From Yersinia aldovae ATCC 35236 (GTDB taxonomy: Bacteria; Pseudomonadota; Gammaproteobacteria; Enterobacterales; Enterobacteriaceae), in NCBI RefSeq assembly GCF_000173735.1, contig NZ_ACCB01000012.1, positions 41,058-105,057 of the forward strand: a stretch of DNA of 64,000 bases, written 5' to 3'. A model generated the notes under the pieces. The model saw only the letters and a program-made list of their open reading frames with translations, did not search any database and was not told the DNA's origin. This document shows positions 10,682 to 20,550 of this stretch, piece after piece. Position numbers and translations under genes: made by a program. Position 1 is the stretch's first letter. Each line of letters begins with the position of its first letter.

Positions 10682-11677
10682 TTAAATGGATGCCCGCTCC
10701 CGCAGTGGGCACGGCAACCGGCGTGTTGATCGTGATTCTCGTCCTTCAATCAAATGAAGGGCCGCTTCCCGACCAATATCATAATGCGGCAGTTGTACCG
10801 TCGTCAGTGGTGGCAAAAATAGTTCTCCGATGCCGACCATATTGTCATAGCCTACCACCGCAACTTGTTGTGGGATGGTAATACCTTTGGCTAGCAGCAC
10901 TTGGTAGGCCAGAAAAGCGATACGGTCGTTGCCGCAAATCAGCACATCAAAATCAGGTTTTCCCTCAGGGCAGTAGCGATCGAGTAGTGGAATAACATCC
11001 TGATAATGCTCATCCCCCGATGCTAAATGGCACTGACGTAACTGCTCTACCGGCAAGGCGAATTCTTGCCACGCTTTTTCTGCACCCGCTCGCCGCGCTT
11101 TACCTGCCAAAGTACATTCGGGAAGGTAAATGCACAATGGCCGCTGGTATCCTCGGCGCAATAGCACTTTCATCGCTTGATACTGACCATCAAAGTCATC
11201 AGGAATGTAGCTGGGGATAGAATGGTTTTCGCTGACACAATTAGCCAGCACGATATTTTTATCCCGCAGGCGCTCTGGGATAGTGACTTGCCGCAGCCCC
11301 ATAGATGTGAAAATAATGCCATCAGGACGCTGGGCCAACAGTTGGTTAACTGCTCGCTCGCTATCTTCATGTGAGGTCAGATTGACCAGGAAACTATTCC
11401 AGCCAAACTCGCGTGCCGTCAACTCAATAGACAGTAATATCTCGACGGAAAAGGGGGTGGTGGCGGTATCCCATGCAAGCACCGCGAGAGTGGACGTTTT
11501 GGTGGTATTACCGCGCATTTTCCGGGCGGAAAAGTCGGGGACATAATTGAGGGCCTCAATGGCTTGCATGACTCGCTGATAAGTCTCTGGGCGCAGTTGG
11601 TCTGGGTTATTAATCGCCCGAGAAACGGTCATTAATGAAACTGACGCCAGATTTGCTACTTCTTTCAGCGAAGCCAT
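10682..11677 (-). CDS. cscR: Sucrose operon repressor CscR, LacI family
   Basis: LacI-family repressor of 331 residues. The N-terminal helix-turn-helix (SLKEVANLASVSLMTVSRAI) is followed by the hinge FSARKMR and a periplasmic-binding-protein-like core. Core segments such as TATTPFSVEILL, PDFDVLICGNDR and LPPLTTVQLPH match E. coli CscR closely. I chose the ATG at 11677 (MASLKEV) over the one four codons upstream because it gives the family start. It converges on cscA with 2 bases between stops, so its promoter is separate. Probable targets are the palindromes at 7855 and 7919. Confidence 0.92.
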   Translation of the reverse strand: MASLKEVANLASVSLMTVSRAINNPDQLRPETYQRVMQAIEALNYVPDFSARKMRGNTTKTSTLAVLAWDTATTPFSVEILLSIELTAREFGWNSFLVNLTSHEDSERAVNQLLAQRPDGIIFTSMGLRQVTIPERLRDKNIVLANCVSENHSIPSYIPDDFDGQYQAMKVLLRRGYQRPLCIYLPECTLAGKARRAGAEKAWQEFALPVEQLRQCHLASGDEHYQDVIPLLDRYCPEGKPDFDVLICGNDRIAFLAYQVLLAKGITIPQQVAVVGYDNMVGIGELFLPPLTTVQLPHYDIGREAALHLIEGRESRSTRRLPCPLRERASI

Positions 11678-11778
11678 TACTTTCCTCAATGGATTATGTT
11701 ACCGCTTTTATTGGTTGATTATCGTTATCTTGCCATTATTGATCAACCTGCGTGTCAGTATTGACTTTCGCTACCAAC

Positions 11779-11803
11779 AAAAAGCCCTCGATGAGTGAGG
11801 GCT
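11779..11803 (-). terminator. Terminator downstream of the 86-residue gene
   Basis: On the minus strand the 7-bp stem AGCCCTC/GAGGGCT (11797-11803 with 11783-11789) is followed by TTTTG. It begins 6 bases past the stop of the gene at 11809. Confidence 0.75.
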
Positions 11804-11808
11804 GGGGG

Positions 11809-12069
11809 CTAACGGTTGGCTTTATCATCAGCCTTATCAAGCAGGCCATTGGCTATCTTGTTGGCATCAAGATAATGCGTCGAGCTTAAGACCTTGTTGA
11901 GCGTGTCACGCACGGTTGACAGAAACAGGTCGTTATCTGATTCATTAGCACATTCAACCATTAAGGCGATCAGCAAAGCTTCATGGGCGATCAAATGATC
12001 TTCACCAGATAAGTTTGCATCGGTTTCATCTTTGTGAGCGTTAACAGATGTTTGATTAAGTGATGACAT
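11809..12069 (-). CDS. Hypothetical 86-residue acidic protein
   Basis: Not recognised. The 86-residue product is acidic with no signal peptide or membrane span. The middle (about 25-75) looks helical, with ALLIALMVECANESD and DTLNKVLSS. The ATG at 12069 is preceded by AAGGAG at a good distance, and a terminator follows directly, so it is probably a real single-gene unit. It lies between cscR and a chemoreceptor remnant. Confidence 0.6.
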   Translation of the reverse strand: MSSLNQTSVNAHKDETDANLSGEDHLIAHEALLIALMVECANESDNDLFLSTVRDTLNKVLSSTHYLDANKIANGLLDKADDKANR

Positions 12070-12193
12070 AAAACTCCTTATTTAATAATTGAATAATATC
12101 CTGCCTACTATAGCGGGGTTTCTATTTATTGCTATGACAGATGAACCCTGTGTAACAACCGCTATAACAGGTATTAAGAGGGTTTTCCCCAAG

Positions 12194-12779
12194 TCATCTC
12201 CTTTTTAATGTCAATGGCTTGTCAACTGATGCTATTGACCGAACGGCGTTTATCGGTTGCCGGGCCGATATGCGCATCGCCGCAGTGAGCCGCAGAGTTC
12301 GATACGCCAGTTCCTCTGCCGCGCCAGCATATTGTTCTGTCATCGCCGCATTTTGGTGGGTCATTTGATTTAACTGACCAATTGATTGGTTTATTTGACC
12401 AAGCGCCTGCGTTTGTTCATGAGTTGAGGTACTGATTTCGCTGATCAATGTGGAAACCTGACCGGCCTGTTTGACAATATTATCCATTGTAGCACCGGCA
12501 TGTTGCACCTGAGTACTGCCATCCCGCATCCTTTCCACACTGGTTTCTATTAACTGCTTGATCTCTTTAGCCGCAGTAGACTAGCGCTGTGCAAGATTGC
12601 GCACCTCACCGGCAACCACGGCAAACATATTGTGGGGTTTGCTCAGCAAATCCTGATAGTCAAAGCCACTGGCACGCACAAAAGCGGCGTTGGCGTAGGT
12701 AATATTACCGTGAGTATCGGTAGTTGATTGCAAGGTGGTATTGCGACTCCTGCCGACTGACAGGCTTGTTAACTCTCAT
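12194..12779 (-). pseudogene. Aer-like chemoreceptor remnant with internal deletion
   Basis: Reading on the minus strand from the ATG at 12779 (behind GAGGTTATT), the product opens MRVNKPVSRQE, loses frame, then continues as a PAS domain (STTDTHGNITYANAAFV) typical of Aer-type redox receptors. At SKPHN it jumps straight to FAVVAGEVRNLAQR, the hairpin of a methyl-accepting signalling domain, so the rest of PAS, HAMP and half the signalling helix are gone. A TAG stop replaces a serine codon next. The remaining 114 codons give the C-terminal receptor helix. Frameshift, deletion and stop together make this a clear pseudogene. Confidence 0.85.
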
Positions 12780-12932
12780 AATAACCTCAGTAAATGGGGA
12801 GATCCCGGATAACAGATAAATAAAACAATTGCTGACGGTCATCGGCGATAAAAGATAAAACTTTATACCTTTATTACTTAAATTATCAACGCACCATAAA
12901 AGTGCTATTTATGTATACAGGTACACTTATTT

Positions 12933-14077
12933 GTGGCGTCCAATTATTTGATGGAAACAATTAATTTATTTTTATTAATTATTTTTTCTAACATTGGCTT
13001 CTTTTGGAAAGATCAAGAGAGAGATATCTGGCAGGAAATTTTGGGCCGGGTACAGCAACTTATCGAAGAGAATGTGCTTAAAGCTATTAAAGGCATTTTA
13101 TTGGGCGATATTGCTGAACTTAAAGGGAAGATTGCATCCGTTGTCGCGGCCTTGCAGGACCATCCTGGTACACCGGAAGCCAAAAGTTTATTTATGAGCG
13201 TATCGGTACATTTGGATAGCGTACAACGCAAGTTTACTACTTTTGATCACAAAACCAATTATCATATCCTGCCGATGTATTCAGCAACGGCGCTGATGCA
13301 AATAATGTACTGGACCATGGGCATTGAGCGTAAAGACGATATCGGATTGAACAGTAATGAAGTTGGGCAACTTCAACGAAATATTAATCTATTGGTTACA
13401 CATGTCGAGGATTATATTCATGAGATTTACGATACAGAATTAGAGATCCAATACAACGACTCGGCACCTAATACTGTAGCCAACAATGTTATGTATGTAC
13501 ATGGCTACTGTCGGGTGCATGGTTTGGAGTATACCGAGATCATTCAAAGTATTCAGAAGAATGGAAGCAATACACAGGGGCTGTATTCAACAATACTGAG
13601 CTACTCGACTTTCTTTGGTTGGCCAACCAGTCAGGCGCGAATTCTCGCATTAAAAGACGAAATAAATATGCCGGAGCCATTTAAGCCAAAATTAATAAAT
13701 GGTCGCATAAATCAAATTAAGTCAGTTAAAAGCTATATACGACGTATCGGAGGTGCTTTACGGGTAGGTGGATTAGAAATCACCTTTGAGAATGGTAGTA
13801 AGTATTCGCAAGGAACTGTTACTGGTGAATTTAGTTCAATTGACCTTAATGGAGTGTCATTGAAACAATGGAAACTTGGGGTAGTGGCGCAATTGACGAA
13901 GCTAAATTTACCTTAAGCGATGGCCGTACCTTTACTGTCGGTCAACGTTATTCAACAAATTACAGAAAGTTTGCGCTTGAGGGACACTATATTTCTGGCA
14001 TTTTTATTGCCAGCGATCGAAGTGAACTTGCCGGCCAAGCTGCAAATATTTGTGTTTCTTATCATCAGAAACAGTGA
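12933..14077 (+). pseudogene. Cry-type delta-endotoxin-like protein, frameshifted
   Basis: Residues about 20-170 look like the helical pore-forming domain I of Bacillus Cry toxins (Endotoxin_N, PF03945), also found in Photorhabdus PirB: FFWKDQERDIWQEILGRVQQL, then FTTFDHKTNYHILPMYSATA and HVEDYIHEIYDTELE. The C-terminal 110 residues form a beta-rich part with TFENGSKYSQGTVTGEFSSI. The frame breaks at a GG pair (13870-13871): GGG would join LKQW to ETWGSGAIDEAKF and extend to 14077, giving about 381 residues. The start is GTG 12933 or ATG 12951, later than full Cry toxins. The locus is AT-rich and next to a broken phospholipase gene. Family placement is by eye. Confidence 0.65.
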
Positions 14078-14095
14078 AATAAATAATCTAATCTA

Positions 14096-14122
14096 TATAA
14101 AGCTGCATTTCGCAGCTTTATA
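14096..14122 (+). terminator. Perfect hairpin between the toxin-like genes
   Basis: An 11-bp perfect stem TATAAAGCTGC/GCAGCTTTATA with a 5-base loop. There is no long T run, but the A/T-rich outer stem may serve as a terminator for the Cry-like gene. Confidence 0.55.
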
Positions 14123-14159
14123 TTAAGTTAATTATAAAAAGGAAGTAAAAATTAATAAG

Positions 14160-15413
14160 ATGCCTCTGGCTTTATTTTTATATACTTTTTGCATTTCAGC
14201 CTATGCAGTGGAAGAAATGAGTTCAATTTAAGAAACAAATATCCCACCAGAAATGAGTATGCAAAAATCCATCAGGAATAGTGAAACCTATACCTACATA
14301 AAGTGTGTTTATAGGAAAAATAAAGATAAAGTTTTTGATGTAACTTCATCTTGGGAATGGGGGCGGATGGGTAGTACAGCCAGTAATTATGCTACAGTTA
14401 GCGGTCGTTGATATTCCGGCGCCATTTTAGCTAATATGTTCTATACAAAAGCTAGTCAGCAGGAAATAAAAGATGTTTGTATTAATGCACTAAGTAATAA
14501 AGGCATTAACTATAGTGATTTAATACCTTACGCATCTGATTACACTCTTTCTTATTACTACTTATTCTGGAATGAAGGGGGTAATATGCCCTCAATCGAT
14601 ATTGGCAAAACGAAACTGGATAGAATGGTTATTTTTGGCGATAGTTTATCTGATACGATTAATGTTTATAACGGCTCTTATGGAACAGTGCCAAACAGTA
14701 ATACATGGTTTTTAGGGCATTTTTCAAACGGACTCGTTTGGCATGAATACCTGAGTAAAAAGCATATCAAGGTGCCTGGCTATACGTGGGCAACCGGAAA
14801 TGCAGAGAGTGGTAATAACCTGATATTCTCTGGGTTGGGCCAACAATTAGACTCATTTGAGTCTTATCTGAAAAAGTCTAATAGATACGATATCGGCCAA
14901 ACTCTTTTTCTTGCTATGTTTGGCGGCAATGATTTTATCACGGGAAGTAAATCACCGGATGATATTATTAATAACTATAAAACCTCTTTAGTCCGATTGA
15001 AAAATCTGGGGGCCAAACAGATCGCGATATTTACTCTCCCTGCGGTCAAAAACTGGAGTCTGTCCGAAAAGGATAAATTAAAAAACAAGTCTATTGAGTT
15101 TAATACAAAACTAAGCTCGTTAATCAATATGTTAAAATTAACTTATCCGGATGTTAAATAGATTATACCCGATCTAAGTTCAGCTTTTGATAAAATAATA
15201 AAAAACCCTGCAAGCTTCAATTATGTAAATTCTAAGGATACTTGTCTTAATCTGAGAGATTCGAGTCTTGATTATATTGCAGGTGCATCACCGAGAGAGG
15301 AATGTAAAAATAGCAATGGAGCATCCGTTTTCTGGGATAATATGCATCCAACGACAAAAATGCATGAGAATATCAGTGATATCTTGGCCGATGAAATTAA
15401 ACTTTCACTGTAA
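14160..15413 (+). pseudogene. Thermolabile-haemolysin-like SGNH phospholipase with three in-frame stops
   Basis: One frame from the ATG at 14160 (behind AAAAAGGAAG) to the TAA at 15411 encodes a 417-codon homologue of Vibrio thermolabile haemolysin/lecithinase, which has 418 residues. A signal peptide (MPLALFLYTFCISAYA) is followed by the N-terminal TYIKCVYRK and NMFYTKAS blocks, then SGNH blocks VIFGDSLSD, FLGHFSNG, MFGGNDF and FWDNMHPTT (catalytic Asp/His). The frame is never shifted, but it is cut by TAA (14229), TGA (14409, at a position that is Trp in relatives) and TAG (15159). The longest open piece, 14436-15161, lacks the signal peptide and the catalytic histidine, so it would not be an active secreted enzyme. 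Confidence 0.85.
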
Positions 15414-15506
15414 GTTAGAGTTAAAGACATAAATAACAGTTATGTTGAGTAGAAATGGCGTATGTCTTCTATCGTGGACATACGCCCCTTTATACCATTC
15501 TAAGGC

Positions 15507-16364
15507 TTAACGTGTCGCCAGTGTTGCGGCTATCACATCAGCATAAGGTGCTGTCGGGCGGCCAATCAGTTTGCTTAAGGTATGGCTGTCATCAAATAAC
15601 CCACCTTTAGCTGCCCCCGCGTCAGAATCCGCCAATAAACTGGCAAAACCTTCAGGTAAACCTGCGCCAATGAGGGCTTGCTTAAAGTCAGCTTGTGATA
15701 AATCCTGATATTCTATAGGTTTACCGACTTGACGGGCAATCTCAGCGGAGAATTCAGCCAACGTATAAATGTCATCACCTGCCAGTTCGTAGGTCTTACC
15801 TGCCTGATTTTCCATTAACAGCACGGTAGCCGCTGCTTGTGCATAATCTTCACGCGCGGCTGAGGCGATCCGCCCAGTGCCAGTGGCCCCAATAAATACG
15901 CCGTGAGCCACCGCAGGCGCGATACTCGCAGCATAGTTCTCGCTGTACCAACCATTGCGCAGTAATACGACTGGCAAGCCAGATTCATGCAACAGCGCCT
16001 CAGTTGCCCGGTGCTCCTCACCCAAACCCAATGGCGATTTATCGGCATGTAGCAAGCTGGTGTACGCCAACAGTTTGACTCCGGCACGTTTGGCTGCGGC
16101 TATCACGGCAGTATGCTGTGCTATCCGCTGACCGACTTCACTGGATGAAATAAGCAGTAGCTTATCGACGCCGCTAAAAGCGGCGTCCAGAGTGGCGGGT
16201 AAGTTATAATCAGCTTTACGCACCTGGACGCCTAAGTCTGCCAGATCTTTGGCTTTTTCAGGGCTGCGCACGGCGGCAATGATTTCGCTGGCAGGGACTT
16301 TTTTTAATAATGCGTCGATAACAAGACGGCCTAATTGGCCGGTGGCACCAGTAACTGCGATCAT
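15507..16364 (-). CDS. qorB: NAD(P)H:quinone oxidoreductase QorB (NmrA-like)
   Basis: A 285-residue atypical short-chain dehydrogenase matching E. coli QorB (YtfG), which reduces quinones with NADPH. The N-terminal dinucleotide motif is AVTGATGQLG (residues 3-12), and the NmrA-type segment LLAYTSLLHADKSPLGLGEEH is present. The ATG at 16364 is chosen over one 7 codons upstream because it starts right at the Rossmann strand. It is divergent from the ytfH-type regulator, as in E. coli, and the 148-base gap probably holds the shared operator. Confidence 0.9.
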   Translation of the reverse strand: MIAVTGATGQLGRLVIDALLKKVPASEIIAAVRSPEKAKDLADLGVQVRKADYNLPATLDAAFSGVDKLLLISSSEVGQRIAQHTAVIAAAKRAGVKLLAYTSLLHADKSPLGLGEEHRATEALLHESGLPVVLLRNGWYSENYAASIAPAVAHGVFIGATGTGRIASAAREDYAQAAATVLLMENQAGKTYELAGDDIYTLAEFSAEIARQVGKPIEYQDLSQADFKQALIGAGLPEGFASLLADSDAGAAKGGLFDDSHTLSKLIGRPTAPYADVIAATLATR

Positions 16365-16512
16365 AATGAAACTCCACGTTTGCATTTATAGGAAAAGGTG
16401 ACTGTTAATGACAAAAAGGAACCGTTTTCTCATCAAAAATTCATTCTTAAGATCATCATATGCAATATACTAACTTTACGTAAGTACGCACCAAAAGGTT
16501 AGTATCGAAATA

Positions 16513-16914
16513 ATGGGATCGCAAAATTTGAACAGCCACATTTCATTCCCGGAACAGGTGCGGCGCGGTGAGTTACTCAATGTAGATTGCCCGTCACGAG
16601 AGATTCTCAAGCGAGTTACCAGCCGTTGGGGGGTATTGGTATTGATTGCCTTGAGCAATGAAACTCTGCGGTTTAGTGCGCTGAGACGCAAAATCGGTGG
16701 TGTCAGCGAGAAGATGTTGGCACAAACGCTACAGAATCTGGAAGAAGACGGTTTTGTTGAGCGGATAGCTTATCCGGTAGTACCGCCGCATGTGGAATAT
16801 AAGCTGACGCCGTTGGGGAAAGAGATTCAGCAGCAAGTGGAAGGGCTGGCGGTATGGCTGGAGGAGAACTTGCATCGTATTATGGCGCAAAGGCAACCGC
16901 GGGCAGAGTCTTAA
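16513..16914 (+). CDS. ytfH: HxlR-family regulator YtfH
   Basis: A 133-residue winged-helix regulator of the HxlR family. Visible: a conserved N-terminal cysteine in VDCPSREIL, the recognition region FSALRRKIGGVSEKMLAQTLQNLE and the wing KLTPLGKEI. Redox or electrophile sensing through the cysteine is known for relatives (QorR, YodB) and is inferred here. It is divergent from qorB, so it is the likely controller of that gene. Confidence 0.85.
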   Translation: MGSQNLNSHISFPEQVRRGELLNVDCPSREILKRVTSRWGVLVLIALSNETLRFSALRRKIGGVSEKMLAQTLQNLEEDGFVERIAYPVVPPHVEYKLTPLGKEIQQQVEGLAVWLEENLHRIMAQRQPRAES

Positions 16915-16972
16915 CCGTTGCCCGCGGGTATCTGGTGCGTTGATACATCAATGATGTGGTGTATTACCCACG

Positions 16973-17257
16973 CTACAGCGATTTCAATGCTTCAAGTGAC
17001 GCGATAGTCATTGAGGGTACAAACTCGGTCACGCTGTAGTCGGCCACGGCGTTAAACGGGTCTTCAGACACTATTTTGTCCAGTTCTTCGCGTGCGATGC
17101 TTTTCACCAAAATAATGCCACCGGTGCGCGGCACTTTGCGGCCGGATGCGATAAACACACCTTGAGCATAATACTTTTTCAACCACGCTTTATGGCTTTC
17201 AGTTAAGGGTTCAACAACATCGATCGATTGATGGTAGGTCAGGCTGACAACATACAT
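16973..17257 (-). CDS. YciI-like protein
   Basis: A 94-residue ferredoxin-like-fold protein of the YCII family. Features are MYVVSLTYHQS at the start, the invariant His in ESHKAWL, and DPFNAVADYSVTEFVP near the end. The family includes dehalogenase-like and unknown small enzymes, so the reaction is not predictable. I prefer the ATG at 17257, which has GAAGG at the right distance; an ATG at 17272 would add MKAFL. It stands alone, convergent with ytfH. Confidence 0.8.
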   Translation of the reverse strand: MYVVSLTYHQSIDVVEPLTESHKAWLKKYYAQGVFIASGRKVPRTGGIILVKSIAREELDKIVSEDPFNAVADYSVTEFVPSMTIASLEALKSL

Positions 17258-17272
17258 GAGAAACGCCTTCAT

Positions 17273-17672
17273 GGTGAATGTCTATCAAAGATAACGCCTT
17301 GGCAGATGGCTTGCACTTCTAAAATGATAAATCTTTAATCAATATCTTAAACTGTTGCAGCCATCGCCCAATTCTGTCGGGTGAAAGCCATCATGCTTAC
17401 TTTATTGCTGGCGTGGTTCTGCGTTTGCTGCTTATCGCGAAGCGCGAAAATGGAATAATAAGTCGTCTAATTTTTATCTCGCTCTGTTACGGGATGCCAG
17501 GAAATATGGTCTATCATTACGACCTGCCTGGATTGCCGTACCACAATAGTTAATGTGGGGGAGGGGGCGATAATTTACCTTACAGATATTGAAGTTGGCG
17601 CTAAAAGAAAACTTGCTACGTCAACATGGGCCAGAGGCAAGCCGCAATGTGTTCGTAGCAAGAGTAAACGGC
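17273..17672. other. Intergenic region with no gene seen
   Basis: About 400 bases between the YciI-like gene and the RIO kinase, both on the minus strand. I find no convincing frame, hairpin with T run or RNA gene. The promoter of the YciI-like gene must lie at its left edge. Confidence 0.5.
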
Positions 17673-18524
17673 TTAGCTGTTGTGATCCTGGGCCTCGCGT
17701 AAGCGCTCTTCTTCTTCCGCAATGACGGCTTTAATTTCATCAAGCACGCCCTCGACATCGACGGCCTCGGTGCTCTCAGCAAACTCGCCGGTTAACTCAG
17801 TTTCCGGATGCAATTTGCCATCTTCATAAAGCGCCCACATCTCTTTGGCGTATTTACGATGAAGTAACTCAGGGGCATATTGACCATAATACTGCGTCAT
17901 ATTTTCGACATCACGCTCCAGCATAGCTTTGGCGTGGTTATTGGCTGCGGCATTGACGGCTTGTGGCAAATCAATAATCACCGGCCCGTCTTTATCCATC
18001 AGGACGTTAAACTCAGACAAGTCGCCGTGAACCACCCCAGCACACAACATGCGTACCACATACTGAATCATTATTGCGTGGTCAGTCAGAGCCTGCTCTT
18101 TAGTAAATGGCACGTCACTGAGGCGCGGCGCTGCCAGACCATCTTCATCGGTCACCAGCTCCATCAACAAAACACCATCAAGACATGCATAGGGTTGTGG
18201 AACACGCACACCGGCGTTGGCTAATAGGAACAGCGCATCCACCTCAGCGGTTTGCCAGGTTTCTTCTTGTTGCTTACGGCCAAATTTGGAGCCTTTGGCC
18301 ATTGCGCGGGCGTTGCGACTATTACGTACCTTACGCCCCTCTTGATACTGAACAGCCTGCTTGAAACTGCGGTTCTCTGCTTCTTTGTAAACTTTTGCGC
18401 AGCGGATCTCAGATCCACAACGGACAACGTACACATCAGCTTCTTTGCCACTTTTCAAACGACGGATGACTTCGTCAACCAAGCCGTCATCAACCAGCGG
18501 TTGGATTCGTTTTGGAATTTTCAT
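17673..18524 (-). CDS. RIO1-family serine protein kinase
   Basis: A 283-residue atypical protein kinase of the RIO family. Visible: the ATP-binding lysine region KSGKEADVYVVRCG and CAKVYKEA (residues 25-50), the catalytic loop VHGDLSEFNVLM (about 165-176) and the metal-binding VIIDLPQAV, where the usual DFG is replaced by DLP as in RIO kinases. An acidic helical tail (AVIAEEEERLREAQ) follows. Bacterial RIO kinases are common in Gammaproteobacteria, but their substrates are mostly unknown. Single gene, no operon partner seen. Confidence 0.85.
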   Translation of the reverse strand: MKIPKRIQPLVDDGLVDEVIRRLKSGKEADVYVVRCGSEIRCAKVYKEAENRSFKQAVQYQEGRKVRNSRNARAMAKGSKFGRKQQEETWQTAEVDALFLLANAGVRVPQPYACLDGVLLMELVTDEDGLAAPRLSDVPFTKEQALTDHAIMIQYVVRMLCAGVVHGDLSEFNVLMDKDGPVIIDLPQAVNAAANNHAKAMLERDVENMTQYYGQYAPELLHRKYAKEMWALYEDGKLHPETELTGEFAESTEAVDVEGVLDEIKAVIAEEEERLREAQDHNS

Positions 18525-18622
18525 GGCGTCCTTGTACCCTATTTATGCCCGCGATGGAATGGCTTTGGCTGAATTTTCCTCCAGTTTACCACCCGTAAGG
18601 GTTAACGGGGGGTTTTTACTGA

Positions 18623-20344
18623 TTATCCAGCGGCACTGAACTGAGCATTATGCAGTTTGGCGTAAGCCCCTTTACGGGCCAGTAACTCGTGGTGATCCCC
18701 TTGTTCTACAATGCCTTCTTTATCGACCACAATGATGCGATCGGCATTTTGAATTGTCGCCAGGCGATGGGCAATCACTAACGTAGTCCGACCTTGCGAT
18801 AGCGCGGTCAATGCGAGCTGAATGGCCTGCTCAGTTGCCGTATCTAACGCCGATGTCGCCTCGTCCAAGATCAGAATTGGCGGATTTTTCAGGAAAATAC
18901 GGGCGATGGATAACCGTTGTTTCTGGCCACCAGAGAGTTTTACACCACGCTCACCGACGACGGTATCTAACCCATCGGGTAGGTTCTCGATCAATTCATC
19001 CAGCCGCGCTTGCCGTGCTGCCGCCATGATTTCGTCGTCAGTGGCATCCAGCTTGCCGTAAGCAATGTTCTCTCTAATTGAACCACCAAACAGGAAGACG
19101 TCCTGCTGCACAATACCGATATTATTGCGCAGAGATTGTTGGGTCATATCACGGATATCAATACCATCAATGGTGATTTTGCCAGAATCCAGCTCGTAGA
19201 AACGGGGTAATAATGCGCACAATGTAGTTTTACCCGCCCCTGATGGCCCGACGAATGCCACCGTTTCACCCGCGCGAATTTGCAGGTTCATGTTAATAAA
19301 AATTGGATTATGGGGTGAATAACCAAAGTTAACATGCTGATAGTGAATATCTCCGTGCAAATGTCCTACCGACTTTGCATGAGGTTTATCAACAATATCA
19401 GGCAATGTATCAATCAGTTGAGTGAATCGTTTGAAACCGGCGATCCCTTTGGGATAACTTTCCAATACCGAGGTGATTTTTGCCACGGGGCGGAAAAAGA
19501 CCTCAACCAACAGCAAGAAACCGACAAATCCACCGTAGCTCAATTGGCCATGTACCACATACCAGGTTCCCACCACCATGACGATTAGCTGTACCAAACG
19601 GGTGCTGAGATAGCTCATGGTCATACTGGTGGTCATGATGCGATAAGCGCGCAGCTTAGTGGTGCGATAGTCTTCGTTATCTTTTGCGAACAGCTTTTTC
19701 TCGTGCGATTCATTGGCGAAGGCTTTCACTACCCGGATTCCACCGATGCTCTCTTCTATGCGTGCATTGAAATTCCCTACCTGGCCGAACAGCTGCCGCC
19801 AGGTGTCTGTCATTTGCGCACCGTAACGGCTGACCAGATAAGTCATAAAGGGCACTATAATGATGGTAACCATCGCCAGCGGAAGATGAACGGTAGCCAT
19901 CAGGATAAATGCGCCAATAAAGGTCATTATCGCGATGAAGAGATCTTCCGGGCCGTGATGAGCAATCTCTCCCACTTCTTCGAGGTCTTTAGTGACATGA
20001 GTAATGATGTGTCCGGTTTTGGTATTGTCGTAATAACTGAATGACAACTTTTGCAGGTGACTAAATGCCTGACGGCGCATGTCGGTTTCGATGCCGACCC
20101 CAAGAGCATGACCCCAATAATTCACAATGGCCATCAGCGCGGTATTTAGCAGATAAATCAGTAACAAACCGGTTGCTGCCCATAGAATCAGCACCCAGTC
20201 CTGATTAGGTAACAACTTATCGATAAATAACTTTACCGCCATTGGGAAGCTCAGTTCCAGTAATCCCGCCAGAATAGCGCAGCCAAAATCCAGGTAAAAA
20301 AGTCCTTTATACGGGGCGTAGTAAGAAAAGAAACGGCGGAGCAT
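18623..20344 (-). CDS. ABC exporter, fused membrane and ATPase domains
   Basis: A 573-residue type-IV ABC half-transporter of the MsbA/MdlB/BmrA type. The N-terminal part has six hydrophobic segments; the C-terminal ATPase has Walker A GPSGAGKTT, signature LSGGQKQRL, Walker B ILILDEATSALD and the switch His in VIAHRLAT. It should work as a homodimer in the inner membrane. The ATG at 20344 (MLRRFFSYYAP) is preferred, because the 32 codons upstream are AT-rich and unlike the family. The substrate cannot be told; multidrug or lipid export is usual for the group. Single gene. Confidence 0.85.
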   Translation of the reverse strand: MLRRFFSYYAPYKGLFYLDFGCAILAGLLELSFPMAVKLFIDKLLPNQDWVLILWAATGLLLIYLLNTALMAIVNYWGHALGVGIETDMRRQAFSHLQKLSFSYYDNTKTGHIITHVTKDLEEVGEIAHHGPEDLFIAIMTFIGAFILMATVHLPLAMVTIIIVPFMTYLVSRYGAQMTDTWRQLFGQVGNFNARIEESIGGIRVVKAFANESHEKKLFAKDNEDYRTTKLRAYRIMTTSMTMSYLSTRLVQLIVMVVGTWYVVHGQLSYGGFVGFLLLVEVFFRPVAKITSVLESYPKGIAGFKRFTQLIDTLPDIVDKPHAKSVGHLHGDIHYQHVNFGYSPHNPIFINMNLQIRAGETVAFVGPSGAGKTTLCALLPRFYELDSGKITIDGIDIRDMTQQSLRNNIGIVQQDVFLFGGSIRENIAYGKLDATDDEIMAAARQARLDELIENLPDGLDTVVGERGVKLSGGQKQRLSIARIFLKNPPILILDEATSALDTATEQAIQLALTALSQGRTTLVIAHRLATIQNADRIIVVDKEGIVEQGDHHELLARKGAYAKLHNAQFSAAG

Positions 20345-20550
20345 TAAGGCATCCTTAGCAGTTACAAATGAAGAATTCAGTGTCAGTATCGAAGAGAAAC
20401 GGTTTGCAGCATTATAAATGTAAATGGTTATTAATAGCATTAATTTTGGTGATTATTGGCCGCCAATAAAAATATTTTCGATGGGAATAGCCATTGAAGT
20501 CTGCATTATATCGAGTATTGTTAGTGAGCTAATAGAGAGGAATAATAGCA

